Under the pieces are notes generated by a model. That model worked only from the letters and a program-made list of their open reading frames with translations. It had not been told where the DNA came from and made no database searches. Made by a program: the position numbers and the translations under genes. 64,000 bases of DNA from Haemophilus paracuniculus (GTDB lineage Bacteria; Pseudomonadota; Gammaproteobacteria; Enterobacterales; Pasteurellaceae), in assembly GCF_002015115.1 (NCBI RefSeq), contig NZ_MUYA01000013.1:28045-92044 (forward strand), given 5' to 3'. Positions within the stretch are counted from its first letter, which is position 1. Every line of letters begins with the position of its first letter. Shown here in pieces: positions 19,083 through 27,907 of this stretch.

Positions 19083-20066
19083 ATGCAAAATTTACCCCTA
19101 GAAAATATCGAATGGCAACCAACCGCTTCGATTCAAACTTTACTTGAACGTGCGGCGATAATGGCGGATATTCGCCAATTTTTCACCGATCGTGGCGTGT
19201 TAGAGGTGGAAACGCCCGTATTGAGCGAGTTTTCCGTAACGGATATTCATCTTTCCACGTTTCACACCGAATTTTTGTCGCCGTTCGCCAACCAAGCCAA
19301 ACGGCTACATTTGATGACCAGCCCTGAATATCATATGAAACGGCTACTGGCGGCGGGCAGTGGGGCGATTTTTCAGCTCTGCAAAGTGTTCCGCAACGAA
19401 GAGGCAGGCAGTCGCCACAACCCTGAATTTACAATGTTGGAATGGTATCGCCCCCATTTTGATATGTATCGCCTCATCAACGAGGTGGACGACTTGTTAC
19501 AGCAAATTTTGGAATGTGAACCTGCGGAATCGTTCAGCTATCAATATGTGTTCCAAACCTATGTGGGGCTTGATCCGCTCTCGGCGACCAAAGCCCAGTT
19601 GGTCGAAAAGGCTCGCAAGCACGGTTTGCAATGTGATGATGAGGAAAATCGAGACACCCTGCTACAATTTTTGTTTAGCGAAGTGGTGGAACGGGAAATC
19701 GGCAAAGAACGCCCGACCGCCGTCTATCACTTCCCAGCGACCCAAGCAGCATTGGCACAAATCAGCTCGGAAGATCATCGGGTGGCGGAACGATTTGAGT
19801 TCTATTATAAAGGCTTAGAACTCGCCAATGGCTTCCACGAATTGAGCGACGCCAAAGAGCAAATCCGCCGTTTCGAACAAGACAATGTGCAACGAGAAGC
19901 CCTCGGCTTACCGCCCCAACCCCTCGACACCCGCTTCCTCGCCGCCCTCAACGCAGGCATACCCAACTGCTCTGGCGTCGCCTTAGGCGTGGATCGCCTA
20001 CTAATGATAGCCCTTAATGCAGAGCGGATTGAAGAAGTGATGGCGTTTGGGATTGAACGAGCTTAG
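19083..20066 (+). CDS. epmA: EF-P beta-lysine ligase
   Basis: 327 residues resembling a class II lysyl-tRNA synthetase core without the anticodon domain. Motif 2 is [20 protein letters not shown] and motif 3 is [29 protein letters not shown] is typical of EpmA (PoxA/GenX). It attaches (R)-beta-lysine to elongation factor P. Divergent placement from frdABCD is the same as in E. coli, which supports the call. The ATG follows a uptake core with a weak ribosome site. Confidence 0.94.
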   Translation: MQNLPLENIEWQPTASIQTLLERAAIMADIRQFFTDRGVLEVETPVLSEFSVTDIHLSTFHTEFLSPFANQAKRLHLMTSPEYHMKRLLAAGSGAIFQLCKVFRNEEAGSRHNPEFTMLEWYRPHFDMYRLINEVDDLLQQILECEPAESFSYQYVFQTYVGLDPLSATKAQLVEKARKHGLQCDDEENRDTLLQFLFSEVVEREIGKERPTAVYHFPATQAALAQISSEDHRVAERFEFYYKGLELANGFHELSDAKEQIRRFEQDNVQREALGLPPQPLDTRFLAALNAGIPNCSGVALGVDRLLMIALNAERIEEVMAFGIERA

Positions 20067-20072
20067 TTTAAA

Positions 20073-20117
20073 ACAAGGGGTAAGATTCCCGAAAATTTCG
20101 GTTATCTCACCCCTTGT
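20073..20117. terminator. Variant uptake-sequence inverted pair
   Basis: ACAAGGGGTAAGATT faces a near complement ending ACCCCTTGT. It lies between convergent epmA and lysA. Confidence 0.6.
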
Positions 20118-20128
20118 ATCCCATATTA

Positions 20129-21379
20129 TTATGGCAAAACCCTCTCTAACCGCCACAAATCGGCGAAGGTTTCGCGGGCTTTGATCAGGTGGGCTTGGTT
20201 GCCGTCCACCATAATTTCAACCGCACGAGGGCGTGAGTTGTAGGTGGACGCCATTGTCGCCCCGTAAGCCCCTGCGGAACGCATTGCGATTAAATCGCCC
20301 TCGGCAATCGCCAGTTCACGCTGTTTACCGAGGAAATCGGACGTTTCGCAGATCGGCCCGACCACATCATAAACCGCTTTTTCTCGGTTAAGTGATTGAT
20401 CTACCTCGATAATTTGCATATAGGCTTGATACAAGGCAGGGCGGATCATATCGTTCATTCCCGTATCGACAATCGCAAAACGGCGATCTTCGTTCTGTTT
20501 CAGATATTCCACTTTGGTTACCAAAATCCCTGCGTTGGCGGTGATCGCACGCCCTGGCTCTAAAATGATTTCGAGATTTGGATAGGCTTTGAGCTTGTCG
20601 ATCAAGGCTTGCACATATTCCGTTGGGTGCGGTGGGGTTTCGCCGTTGTAAGGCACGCCCAAGCCGCCGCCGAGGTCGAGGTGGTGCAGCTCAATGCCGT
20701 CTTGTTTGAGCTGTTCCATTAGCACGAGGACACGCTCGGTGGCGTCCAAAAAGGGTTGTAATTCAGTCAGTTGCGAGCCGATGTGGCAATCCATTCCTGT
20801 GATTTTCACGTTCGGCAAGGTTTGGGCGAGGCGGTAAACTTCCCTCGCTTGATTAACGCTCACGCCGAATTTGTTCTCTTTCAAGCCCGTGGAAATGTAA
20901 GGGTGGGTTTTGGCGTCCACGTCTGGATTGACACGCAACGAGATTGGGGCGATTTTGCCCATTTCGCCTGCCACTTGGTTAATGCGGTGCAGTTCGGGGA
21001 TCGATTCCACATTAAAGCAACGCACGCCCACTTCCAACGCTCGGGCAATTTCGGTGTGGGATTTCGCTACGCCCGAAAAGACCACTTTGCTCGCCTCGCC
21101 CCCTGCGGCTAAAACGCGTTCCAACTCGCCTTGTGAGACGATGTCGAAGCCCGATCCCAATCTCGCCATTAGGTTGAGCAAGGCAATGTTTGAGTTGGAT
21201 TTGACCGCAAAGCAGATTAAGTGAGGGTGCGAGCCAAAGGCGTTGTCGAAGGCGTGCCAATGGCGTTCGAGGGTGGCTCGTGAGTAAATATAAGCTGGCG
21301 TGCCGTGTTCGGCGATGATGTCGGCAATCGCCACATCTTCCGCCATAAGTTTTTGATTTTGATAGTGAAAATGATCCAT
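20129..21379 (-). CDS. lysA: Diaminopimelate decarboxylase
   Basis: 416 residues, a fold-type III pyridoxal-phosphate enzyme. The cofactor lysine is K60 in CFAVKSN. HIGSQ, LDLGGGLGV and EPGRAI bind phosphate, and the CETSDFLG block near residue 345 supplies the catalytic cysteine from the partner subunit. It makes lysine from meso-diaminopimelate. lptM lies just upstream on the same strand, an order seen in enterobacteria (yifL near dapF/lysA). Confidence 0.95.
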   Translation of the reverse strand: MDHFHYQNQKLMAEDVAIADIIAEHGTPAYIYSRATLERHWHAFDNAFGSHPHLICFAVKSNSNIALLNLMARLGSGFDIVSQGELERVLAAGGEASKVVFSGVAKSHTEIARALEVGVRCFNVESIPELHRINQVAGEMGKIAPISLRVNPDVDAKTHPYISTGLKENKFGVSVNQAREVYRLAQTLPNVKITGMDCHIGSQLTELQPFLDATERVLVLMEQLKQDGIELHHLDLGGGLGVPYNGETPPHPTEYVQALIDKLKAYPNLEIILEPGRAITANAGILVTKVEYLKQNEDRRFAIVDTGMNDMIRPALYQAYMQIIEVDQSLNREKAVYDVVGPICETSDFLGKQRELAIAEGDLIAMRSAGAYGATMASTYNSRPRAVEIMVDGNQAHLIKARETFADLWRLERVLP

Positions 21380-21436
21380 TTTAAACCTGTTGTGTTTGTG
21401 AAATTTTTAAAAATCTGACCGCTTGTAATAAAATCT

Positions 21437-21521
21437 CTCCCCCCGCTTGCGGGGGGAGGTTAGGAGGGGGGCTACGATTGATTTCCCCCCTCCCTCGCCC
21501 TCCCCCGTAAACGGGGGAGGG
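21437..21521. repeat. Nested C/G-run palindromes between lptM and lysA
   Basis: CTCCCCCCGC/GCGGGGGGAG (21437-21458) and CCCTCCCCCGT/ACGGGGGAGGG (21498-21521) are enclosed by a third pair, GGAGGGGGG with CCCCCCTCC (21463-21493). They resemble the palindromes at 4285-4440. They lie inside a probable lptM-lysA transcript and could limit read-through. Confidence 0.6.
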
Positions 21522-21525
21522 AATG

Positions 21526-21639
21526 TTATTGTTGCTGTTGATTTTGCGGGGCTTTTTCAGGGAAGTAGAGAGGTCCTTTCACGCCGCACGCAGTTAAACC
21601 AAGGGTGGCAATTAAAAGTAAGAGAATGTGCTTTTTCAT
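21526..21639 (-). CDS. lptM: LPS-assembly lipoprotein LptM
   Basis: A 37-residue gene. It encodes MKKHILLLLIATLGLTAC followed by GVKGPLYFPEK and a Gln-rich end. The lipobox LTAC and the GxKGPLYFP block are the hallmarks of LptM (YifL), a small outer-membrane lipoprotein that binds the LptDE translocon and helps its disulfides form. A ribosome site (AAAGGATTT on the minus strand) precedes the ATG. It is upstream of lysA on the same strand. Confidence 0.85.
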   Translation of the reverse strand: MKKHILLLLIATLGLTACGVKGPLYFPEKAPQNQQQQ

Positions 21640-21818
21640 AGGAAATCCTTTGTTAAAAATGTGTTCGGATTGTACCGAAGAATAGCCCCATTCACAAACG
21701 CCCGTTGATTATTTTGCAAGGAAAAATGAACTAATTCTGTTAAAATCGTTCTCAAAATCAATTTCAACGGAAAGCAAACCGTTGTGCTGTTTAACTTTAC
21801 TCAATAAGAGGATCAAAA

Positions 21819-22283
21819 ATGAAAGCATTAAAATCTCTCACCCTTGCAATCACAATGGCAATCTCTGGCGTAGCGTTGGCGGAAACGCAATCGGTAACAG
21901 ATGTGGCGAACACCGCCGTAGCAACCGTAGAAAAAGCCAAAACCGAAGTGGCGAAACAAGTTGCCCCAGCCACCCAAGCGGCTCAAACCGCCCCAGTTGC
22001 TGCCCCAACCGCCAAAGAAATTCTCAACAAAGCCGCTGAACAAAAAGCGACTGACACTGCGAAAAAATCGGCTGAAAAAGCAAATGTAAACGGCAAAATC
22101 AATATCAACACGGCGAACGCCAAAGAGTTAAAAGCCCTAGACGGCATCGGTGCGGCAAAAGCGAAAGCGATCATCAAATATCGTAAAAAAGTTGGCACAA
22201 TCAAAAGTGCAGAAGAACTTTCAAACGTGAAAGGAATCGGCAAAGCAACCGCTGAAAAAATCGCCCCTTACATCACATTCTAA
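21819..22283 (+). CDS. comEA: ComEA-type competence DNA-binding protein
   Basis: 154 residues: a Sec signal (MKALKSLTLAITMAISGVALA), an Ala/Lys/Thr-rich linker to about residue 90, then a helix-hairpin-helix pair (INTANAKELKALDGIGAAKA and ELSNVKGIGKATAEKI). ComEA (ComE1 in H. influenzae) binds incoming DNA in the periplasm during natural transformation. The linker is longer than in short relatives. A CRP-S type competence operator was looked for upstream and not found convincingly. AGAGGA precedes the start. Confidence 0.88.
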   Translation: MKALKSLTLAITMAISGVALAETQSVTDVANTAVATVEKAKTEVAKQVAPATQAAQTAPVAAPTAKEILNKAAEQKATDTAKKSAEKANVNGKININTANAKELKALDGIGAAKAKAIIKYRKKVGTIKSAEELSNVKGIGKATAEKIAPYITF

Positions 22284-22286
22284 GCA

Positions 22287-22332
22287 ACAAGCGGTGGGAT
22301 TGCGTTAAATTTTCAACAATCCCACCGCTTGT
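22287..22332 (+). terminator. Uptake-sequence inverted pair after comEA
   Basis: ACAAGCGGTGGGATTG faces CAATCCCACCGCTTGT, a near-perfect stem starting just after the comEA stop. Confidence 0.65.
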
Positions 22333-22415
22333 TTGTATATTCCCCTTGCGTTGGGGAATTTCGCCCCCATTATAGGTACTCAATTTTTTACTCAATGATT
22401 TAGAAGGAAGATCAA

Positions 22416-23045
22416 ATGGCATTAGATTTCAACGCAGTCGCCCTCGAAAGCGTAGAAGCACAAGGCGGTTACGGCATCGGTTTACAAATCGGTCAGCAAC
22501 TTTTAGCAAGCGGAATGGACGTTGAGCCAGAAGCAGTGGCACGCGGTATCGTGGACGTGTTAAACCAAAACCCACCTGCAATCGACATTAACCTCGTGTC
22601 AAAAGCATTACAAGAATTACAACAACGTGCCGAAGCGGCTCAAATGGAAGCCTTTAAAGCGTTAGAAGAAGAAGGCAAAGCGTTCTTAGCGGAAAACAAA
22701 AAACACGCCAGCGTGAAAGAAACCGCAAGCGGTTTGCAATATGAAATTCTAAGCGAAGGCAACGGCAAAATTCCAACCAAACAAGACAAAGTGCGTGTGC
22801 ATTACACGGGTTCATTGATTGACGGCACGGTATTCGACAGCTCAGTGAAACGTGGCACGCCAGCGGAATTTCCAGTGAGCGGTGTGATCGCAGGCTGGAC
22901 GGAAGCCCTCACAATGATGCCAGTCGGCTCAAAATGGCGTTTGACCATTCCACACAATTTAGCTTACGGCGAGCGTGGTGCAGGTGCGTCAATCCCACCA
23001 TTTGCCACCTTGATTTTTGAAGTTGAATTATTAGACGTGCTATAA
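22416..23045 (+). CDS. fklB: FKBP-type peptidyl-prolyl isomerase (FklB)
   Basis: 209 residues. The N-terminal half is the helical dimerisation domain ([14 protein letters not shown]), and from about residue 105 the FKBP domain begins ([57 protein letters not shown]). There is no signal peptide, so it is the cytosolic FKBP22/FklB type and not FkpA. It assists protein folding at proline bonds. It has GAAGGAAG before the ATG and its own terminator. Confidence 0.9.
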   Translation: MALDFNAVALESVEAQGGYGIGLQIGQQLLASGMDVEPEAVARGIVDVLNQNPPAIDINLVSKALQELQQRAEAAQMEAFKALEEEGKAFLAENKKHASVKETASGLQYEILSEGNGKIPTKQDKVRVHYTGSLIDGTVFDSSVKRGTPAEFPVSGVIAGWTEALTMMPVGSKWRLTIPHNLAYGERGAGASIPPFATLIFEVELLDVL

Positions 23046-23050
23046 AAACG

Positions 23051-23086
23051 ATCCCCTTTGATGATTTTTCTCAAAGGGGATTTTTT
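23051..23086 (+). terminator. Rho-independent terminator after fklB
   Basis: ATCCCCTTTGA / TCAAAGGGGAT stem with a T5-T6 tail. The tail runs straight into the CRP-like site before fumC. Confidence 0.8.
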
Positions 23087-23101
23087 GTGATCCATATCAT
23101 A
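23086..23101 (+). promoter_or_regulatory. Putative CRP site upstream of fumC
   Basis: TGTGA-TCCATA-TCATA matches nine of ten consensus positions of TGTGA-N6-TCACA. It lies about 86-101 bases before fumC. A role for FNR at this kind of site cannot be excluded. Confidence 0.4.
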
Positions 23102-23186
23102 AAATCGAAATTTTGGCGTAGCCGAACGGGGCAATTCTCGCTATGCTAACGCCTATCTTTCCACCCGAAAATAGAAGGAACACACT

Positions 23187-24581
23187 ATGGAATATCGTAT
23201 CGAAAAAGACACAATGGGCGAAGTGCAAGTGCCAGCAAACCGTTATTGGGCGGCACAAACGGAACGCTCACGCAACAATTTTAAAATCGGTCCAGAAGCC
23301 TCAATGCCAGCGGAAATCATTGAGGCTTTTGCCTATCTGAAAAAAGCGGCGGCATACGCCAACCACGATTTAGGCGTGCTGCCTGCGGAAAAAAGAGATT
23401 TGATCGCCCAAGCCTGCGATGAAATTCTTGACCACAAATTAGACGATGAATTTCCGCTTGTGATTTGGCAGACGGGTTCGGGAACGCAATCGAATATGAA
23501 CCTGAACGAAGTGATTTCAAACCGTGCGCACGTTCTCAACGGCGGAAAATTGGGCGAGAAAAGCATTATCCACCCGAATGATGATGTGAATAAATCCCAA
23601 TCTTCCAACGACACTTACCCAACCGCAATGCACATCGCGGCATACAAAAAAGTGGTGGAACACACCCTGCCGTGCGTGAAGCGTTTGCAAAAAACCTTAG
23701 CGGACAAAGCTGCCGCCTTTACTGATGTGGTGAAAATCGGGCGTACGCACTTAATGGACGCAACCCCGCTCACGCTCGGACAAGAGTTTTCCGCCTATGC
23801 GGCTCAACTTTCATTCGGGATCAAAGCCCTTGAAAACACCTTACCGCACCTTGCGGAACTTGCCCTAGGTGGCACGGCGGTGGGAACAGGCTTGAACACG
23901 CCAAAAGGCTACGATGTGAAAGTGGCGGATTACATCGCCAAATTCACGGGCTTGCCGTTCGTTACCGCCCAAAACAAATTTGAGGCGTTAGCCACCCACG
24001 ATGCGATTGTGGAAACCCACGGGGCGTTGAAACAGCTTGCGGTGTCGCTCTACAAAATCGCCAATGATATTCGCCTATTAGCCTCTGGTCCTCGTTCAGG
24101 CATCGGCGAGATTTTAATCCCTGAAAACGAACCAGGTTCGTCCATTATGCCAGGCAAAGTGAACCCAACCCAATGCGAAGCCTTAACGATGGTGTGTGCC
24201 CAAGTGCTAGGCAACGACACCACTATTTCTTTCGCTGGCACGCAGGGACATTTCCAACTCAACGTGTTCAAGCCTGTAATGGCGGCGAACTTCTTGCAAT
24301 CCGCACAATTATTAGGCGATGCGTGCGTATCCTTTGACGAGCATTGTGCGGTGGGTATCGAACCAAACTTCCCACGCATCAAGCAACAGCTCGATCAGTC
24401 GTTAATGTTGGTTACTGCATTAAACACCCACATCGGCTACGACAACGCCGCCAAAATCGCCAAAACCGCCCACAAAAACGGCACAACCCTTAAAGAAGAA
24501 GCAATCAACCTCGGCTTACTCACCGCCGAGCAATTCGATGAATGGGTACGCCCAGAGGATATGGTGGGGAGTTTGAAATAA
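23187..24581 (+). CDS. fumC: Class II fumarate hydratase
   Basis: 464 residues, the usual FumC length. [15 protein letters not shown] is the fumarase/aspartase signature containing the catalytic serine loop; [10 protein letters not shown] and the [14 protein letters not shown] segment form the rest of the active site. It interconverts fumarate and malate without an iron-sulfur cluster. It would feed the reductive branch that ends at the fumarate reductase encoded in this window. GAAGGA precedes the ATG. Confidence 0.96.
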   Translation: MEYRIEKDTMGEVQVPANRYWAAQTERSRNNFKIGPEASMPAEIIEAFAYLKKAAAYANHDLGVLPAEKRDLIAQACDEILDHKLDDEFPLVIWQTGSGTQSNMNLNEVISNRAHVLNGGKLGEKSIIHPNDDVNKSQSSNDTYPTAMHIAAYKKVVEHTLPCVKRLQKTLADKAAAFTDVVKIGRTHLMDATPLTLGQEFSAYAAQLSFGIKALENTLPHLAELALGGTAVGTGLNTPKGYDVKVADYIAKFTGLPFVTAQNKFEALATHDAIVETHGALKQLAVSLYKIANDIRLLASGPRSGIGEILIPENEPGSSIMPGKVNPTQCEALTMVCAQVLGNDTTISFAGTQGHFQLNVFKPVMAANFLQSAQLLGDACVSFDEHCAVGIEPNFPRIKQQLDQSLMLVTALNTHIGYDNAAKIAKTAHKNGTTLKEEAINLGLLTAEQFDEWVRPEDMVGSLK

Positions 24582-24587
24582 CAATTT

Positions 24588-24633
24588 ACAAGCGGTGGGA
24601 TTGGCGAAAATTTTTGATAATCTGACCGCTTGT
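24588..24633 (+). terminator. Uptake-sequence inverted pair after fumC
   Basis: ACAAGCGGTGGGATT faces AATCTGACCGCTTGT, 7 bases after the fumC stop. Confidence 0.6.
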
Positions 24634-24649
24634 TTTGGGACGCGAAAAT

Positions 24650-24718
24650 CGTGTCCTTGCGTAGGGACCCTCGCTGGCGTCCTGTAACGTGAAATTGACG
24701 AAACCCTTAACGTAAAAT
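24650..24718. repeat. Intergenic repeat, copy 2
   Basis: Diverged copy of the element at 12818-12900, sharing TAGGGAC, CGCTGGCGTCCT and the GAAATTGACGAAA block. It occupies most of the 281-base gap before glnA. Confidence 0.5.
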
Positions 24719-24862
24719 GGCGGGGGATCACTTCTGAAAATTTATGCAAATTATCCCCCTCGCCACTTTCAAAATCGGGGAAATTTTAGTATCTTTCTGC
24801 TTTCGCAAAATTTGTGAAAATCCAACCGCTTTCCACTTCTATTTACCCATAAGGATTTAAAA

Positions 24863-26278
24863 ATGGCGATCAAAAGAGTAGCTGAACTCATTCGTGAAAA
24901 CGAAATTAAATTTGTGATGTTGAAATTTACCGACATCAAGGGCAAAGAGCACGGCGTGTCGTTGCCTGTGAGCCTGATTGAAGATGATTTGGAAGATCTT
25001 TTTGAAGAGGGCAAGATGTTTGACGGCTCGTCTGTTGAGGGCTGGCGTGCGATTAACAAAGCCGATATGTTGTTAATGCCAATCCCTGAAACCGCCGCCG
25101 TTGATCCCTTCGCTCGTATTCCTACCCTGACCCTTCGTTGTAGCATCTATGATCCAAACACAATGCAAAGCTACGACCGTGATCCTCGCTCAATCGCCAT
25201 TCGTGCGGAAAATTACCTCAAATCCACAGGCATTGCCGACAGCGTGCTATTCGGGCCAGAGCCAGAATTTTTCTTATTTGACGATGTGCGTTTCAGCACC
25301 GAAATGAACAATGTGTCGTACAAAATTGACGATCAAGAAGCCGCTTGGAACACCAACCGCAAATATGAAGACGGCAATAACGCTTACCGTCCACTTAAAA
25401 AAGGCGGTTACTGTGCGGTAGCCCCGTTGGATTCCGCCCACGATATTCGTTCTGAAATGTGCTTAATTTTGGAAGAAATGGGCTTAGTGATCGAAGCCCA
25501 CCACCACGAAGTAGCGACCGCAGGGCAAAACGAAATCGCGACCCGTTTCAACACCTTAACTTTGAAAGCGGATGAAACCCAAATCTACAAATATGTGGTG
25601 CAAAATGTGGCGGTCGAACACGGCAAAACCGCCTGCTTTATGCCAAAACCATTCGCAGGCGACAACGGCTCGGGAATGCACTGTAATATGTCGTTAAGCA
25701 AAGACGGCAAAAACGTGTTTATGGGCGACAAATACGCAGGCTTGTCGGAAACCGCCCTCTACTATATCGGCGGTATCATCAAACACGCCAAAGCCCTCAA
25801 TGCGTTCACCAACCCAAGCACCAACTCATACAAACGCTTAGTACCTGGGTTTGAAGCCCCAGTATTACTCGCTTACTCGGCAAGTAACCGCTCGGCATCA
25901 ATCCGTATCCCTGCGGTAACCAGCCCGAAAGCGACCCGTGTTGAAGCGCGTTTCCCAGATCCATTGGCGAACCCATACCTCGCATTTGCCGCCCTGTTAA
26001 TGGCGGGCTTAGACGGCGTGATCAATAAAATCCACCCTGGCGATGCAATGGATAAAAACCTCTACGACCTACCGCCAGAAGAGTTGAAAGATATTCCAGC
26101 GGTGGCAAGCTCGCTCGGCGAAGCCCTCGATGCCCTCGAAGCCGATTACGACTTCCTCACCAAAGGTGGCGTATTCAGCAAAGAGTTCATTGACGCTTAC
26201 ATCGGCATCAAACGCAAAGAAGTCGAACGCCTCAATATGACCCCACACCCAGTGGAATTTGAGATGTATTACGCTTAA
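24863..26278 (+). CDS. glnA: Type I glutamine synthetase
   Basis: 471 residues. The early [11 protein letters not shown] and [10 protein letters not shown] blocks, the ATP-binding [14 protein letters not shown] segment, and the adenylylation site Tyr401 in NLYDLPPEE are present, so activity is probably controlled by covalent AMP as in E. coli. It makes glutamine from glutamate and ammonia as a dodecamer in the cytosol. No ntrBC genes follow it here. It is ended by a bidirectional hairpin shared with the convergent Slam gene. Confidence 0.96.
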   Translation: MAIKRVAELIRENEIKFVMLKFTDIKGKEHGVSLPVSLIEDDLEDLFEEGKMFDGSSVEGWRAINKADMLLMPIPETAAVDPFARIPTLTLRCSIYDPNTMQSYDRDPRSIAIRAENYLKSTGIADSVLFGPEPEFFLFDDVRFSTEMNNVSYKIDDQEAAWNTNRKYEDGNNAYRPLKKGGYCAVAPLDSAHDIRSEMCLILEEMGLVIEAHHHEVATAGQNEIATRFNTLTLKADETQIYKYVVQNVAVEHGKTACFMPKPFAGDNGSGMHCNMSLSKDGKNVFMGDKYAGLSETALYYIGGIIKHAKALNAFTNPSTNSYKRLVPGFEAPVLLAYSASNRSASIRIPAVTSPKATRVEARFPDPLANPYLAFAALLMAGLDGVINKIHPGDAMDKNLYDLPPEELKDIPAVASSLGEALDALEADYDFLTKGGVFSKEFIDAYIGIKRKEVERLNMTPHPVEFEMYYA

Positions 26279-26293
26279 TCACAGGCAAAAACA

Positions 26294-26315
26294 AAGGCGA
26301 CCATTTGGTCGCCTT
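26294..26315. terminator. Bidirectional terminator, glnA and slam
   Basis: AAGGCGACCA / TGGTCGCCTT perfect 10-base-pair stem between the stops of two convergent genes. Confidence 0.75.
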
Positions 26316-26319
26316 ATAT

Positions 26320-27810
26320 TTAGAATGATTTGCTGACATCAAAGAAAATTTGGTTCTTATCGTAAGAGTAGATTGGAATGTTGCTATCTACCTTAGAATA
26401 ACTAAACGTAATTTTCGGGGTAAAACCAGCGAAATGTAACTCTTTATGCCACAGCGAAAGTGATGCCGAGTATTCGGTATTTTTCTGCTTTTTACCAAAG
26501 AAAGAGGCTTCTTTGTAGTTACGTTTTGCCACGCCCAAGGTGGTGGACGTTGAAAGCCCTAACGGCCATTCTTGCCCCCAAGTTAAACGTGTGCCAACAC
26601 GATCATAAGCATTGGTTTTATCTTTCGCATTTTTAGTAGAAAGATCTAACGCCAACGACCAATACTGGGTGCTGCTTGGGAAATACATTATCGAATTCGT
26701 CAAAGCGTGGCTGATACCCTCATACTGTTTATTAACCGCACGATTATATTTATCAAAGCCAAAGTTATAGTAGAACGAATATCTTACCCCTTGCGTAAGC
26801 CAATAATTCGCCGATAAACTCGCCCCGTAAGTATCGTTATACTGTTTGAGTGCCTTGCTTGCATTCAAACCGCCCGCATACCAACGTTTTTGCACATAAG
26901 GGGTAAATTGAATGTTTTTGCGAGCATCAGAATAACCCAAGCCCAAACCTAAATGAGCATTCACATCATTGTAGCTTTTGTTATCCCAATAGTATTTACT
27001 GGAAAGGCTTGTTTCAAAGTTAAGATATTTACCGCCAGATAAGCCCCAACGCTTATCCGCCCCCACCCAAGCAGAGATTCCCTGCCCTGATTGACGCGGG
27101 GTGTTGTAGGTTACCGTTGCCCCATTTGGCAAGGTAGCTGTTGTGCCTTGTTTGGCTGAGTTGGCGAGGTTTTTATCATTTAAGAAAGTTGAACCAAATG
27201 AGAAATTCCAATCTTCTTTACGATCGATTGCCTCAATAAAGTTATCAAACACTTTCACATCGCCCTCACTCACCCCATTTGAAGCTCTTAAACGCTCAAA
27301 CTGCCCTTTGGCGGCTTCAAATTCTTGGTTATAGAATAGGGTTTCAGCAAGTTGGAAACGAATATAATCGTTATTCGGGAATTTGGAACTTAATGTACGA
27401 TAAGCTGCCACAGATTCATTTAAATTCTTCTCTCTTAATAAAATCGCTTCGCCCCATTCAATTAAAGATAAATCGGCAGTTGGCACTTGTTGATAAAGTT
27501 GAATATAGGTGGGTAAAACGTTTTTATTCGGCGAAATAAGAGATTGAACAAATAATTTTTCCAGAATTTCTGGATTTTCACGCAATTCTTTGCCAGTAAA
27601 ACGAGCCACTTGGGGCTGATCTGCCTCGCTCTTTTCAACAGACATTGTTTGCGTTCTTAATGAATGTTCTTGCACTTCTTTTTCGGTAACCAATGAAGAA
27701 GTGTTTACATCCGTTTGTGAGGGATCTCGCCCCACATTATTATTTTCATTTGCCCCTGCATAGGAAGCAAAATAAGAAAAAATAAATAAGGATAACAGGG
27801 ATTTTTTCAT
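26320..27810 (-). CDS. slam: Slam-type surface lipoprotein translocator
   Basis: 496 residues. A signal peptide (MKKSLLSLFIFSYFASYAGA) is followed by a helical TPR-like region, about 60-200 (ESVAAYRTLSSKFPNNDYIRFQLAETLFYN), and then a long alternating aromatic beta-barrel region to the end, about 205-496, finishing in FFDVSKSF as outer-membrane barrels do. This architecture is that of Slam (surface lipoprotein assembly modulator, DUF560), which carries lipoproteins to the outside of the outer membrane. The gene directly upstream encodes a barrel lipoprotein, its likely client. Identification rests on architecture and context. Confidence 0.85.
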   Translation of the reverse strand: MKKSLLSLFIFSYFASYAGANENNNVGRDPSQTDVNTSSLVTEKEVQEHSLRTQTMSVEKSEADQPQVARFTGKELRENPEILEKLFVQSLISPNKNVLPTYIQLYQQVPTADLSLIEWGEAILLREKNLNESVAAYRTLSSKFPNNDYIRFQLAETLFYNQEFEAAKGQFERLRASNGVSEGDVKVFDNFIEAIDRKEDWNFSFGSTFLNDKNLANSAKQGTTATLPNGATVTYNTPRQSGQGISAWVGADKRWGLSGGKYLNFETSLSSKYYWDNKSYNDVNAHLGLGLGYSDARKNIQFTPYVQKRWYAGGLNASKALKQYNDTYGASLSANYWLTQGVRYSFYYNFGFDKYNRAVNKQYEGISHALTNSIMYFPSSTQYWSLALDLSTKNAKDKTNAYDRVGTRLTWGQEWPLGLSTSTTLGVAKRNYKEASFFGKKQKNTEYSASLSLWHKELHFAGFTPKITFSYSKVDSNIPIYSYDKNQIFFDVSKSF

Positions 27811-27852
27811 AGAATAATTTGTCTAATAGGGATTTTTATTGATTCCTAATAA

Positions 27853-27877
27853 AACAGTCCACCAGAGGTGGACTGTT
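27853..27877 (-). terminator. Hairpin between lipoprotein gene and slam
   Basis: AACAGTCCACC / GGTGGACTGTT, an 11-base-pair perfect stem with a 3-base loop, followed on the minus strand by TTTTATT. It lies in the 97-base gap within the pair and probably lets only part of the transcripts reach slam. Confidence 0.6.
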
Positions 27878-27907
27878 AAATTAAAAACATTCAATCAAAG
27901 AATTAAA

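Noticed and set aside
21660..21818. CRP-S (Sxy-dependent) competence site before comEA
   Set aside because: A TTTTGC stretch near 21712 lacks the matching TCGCA half, so it was not called.
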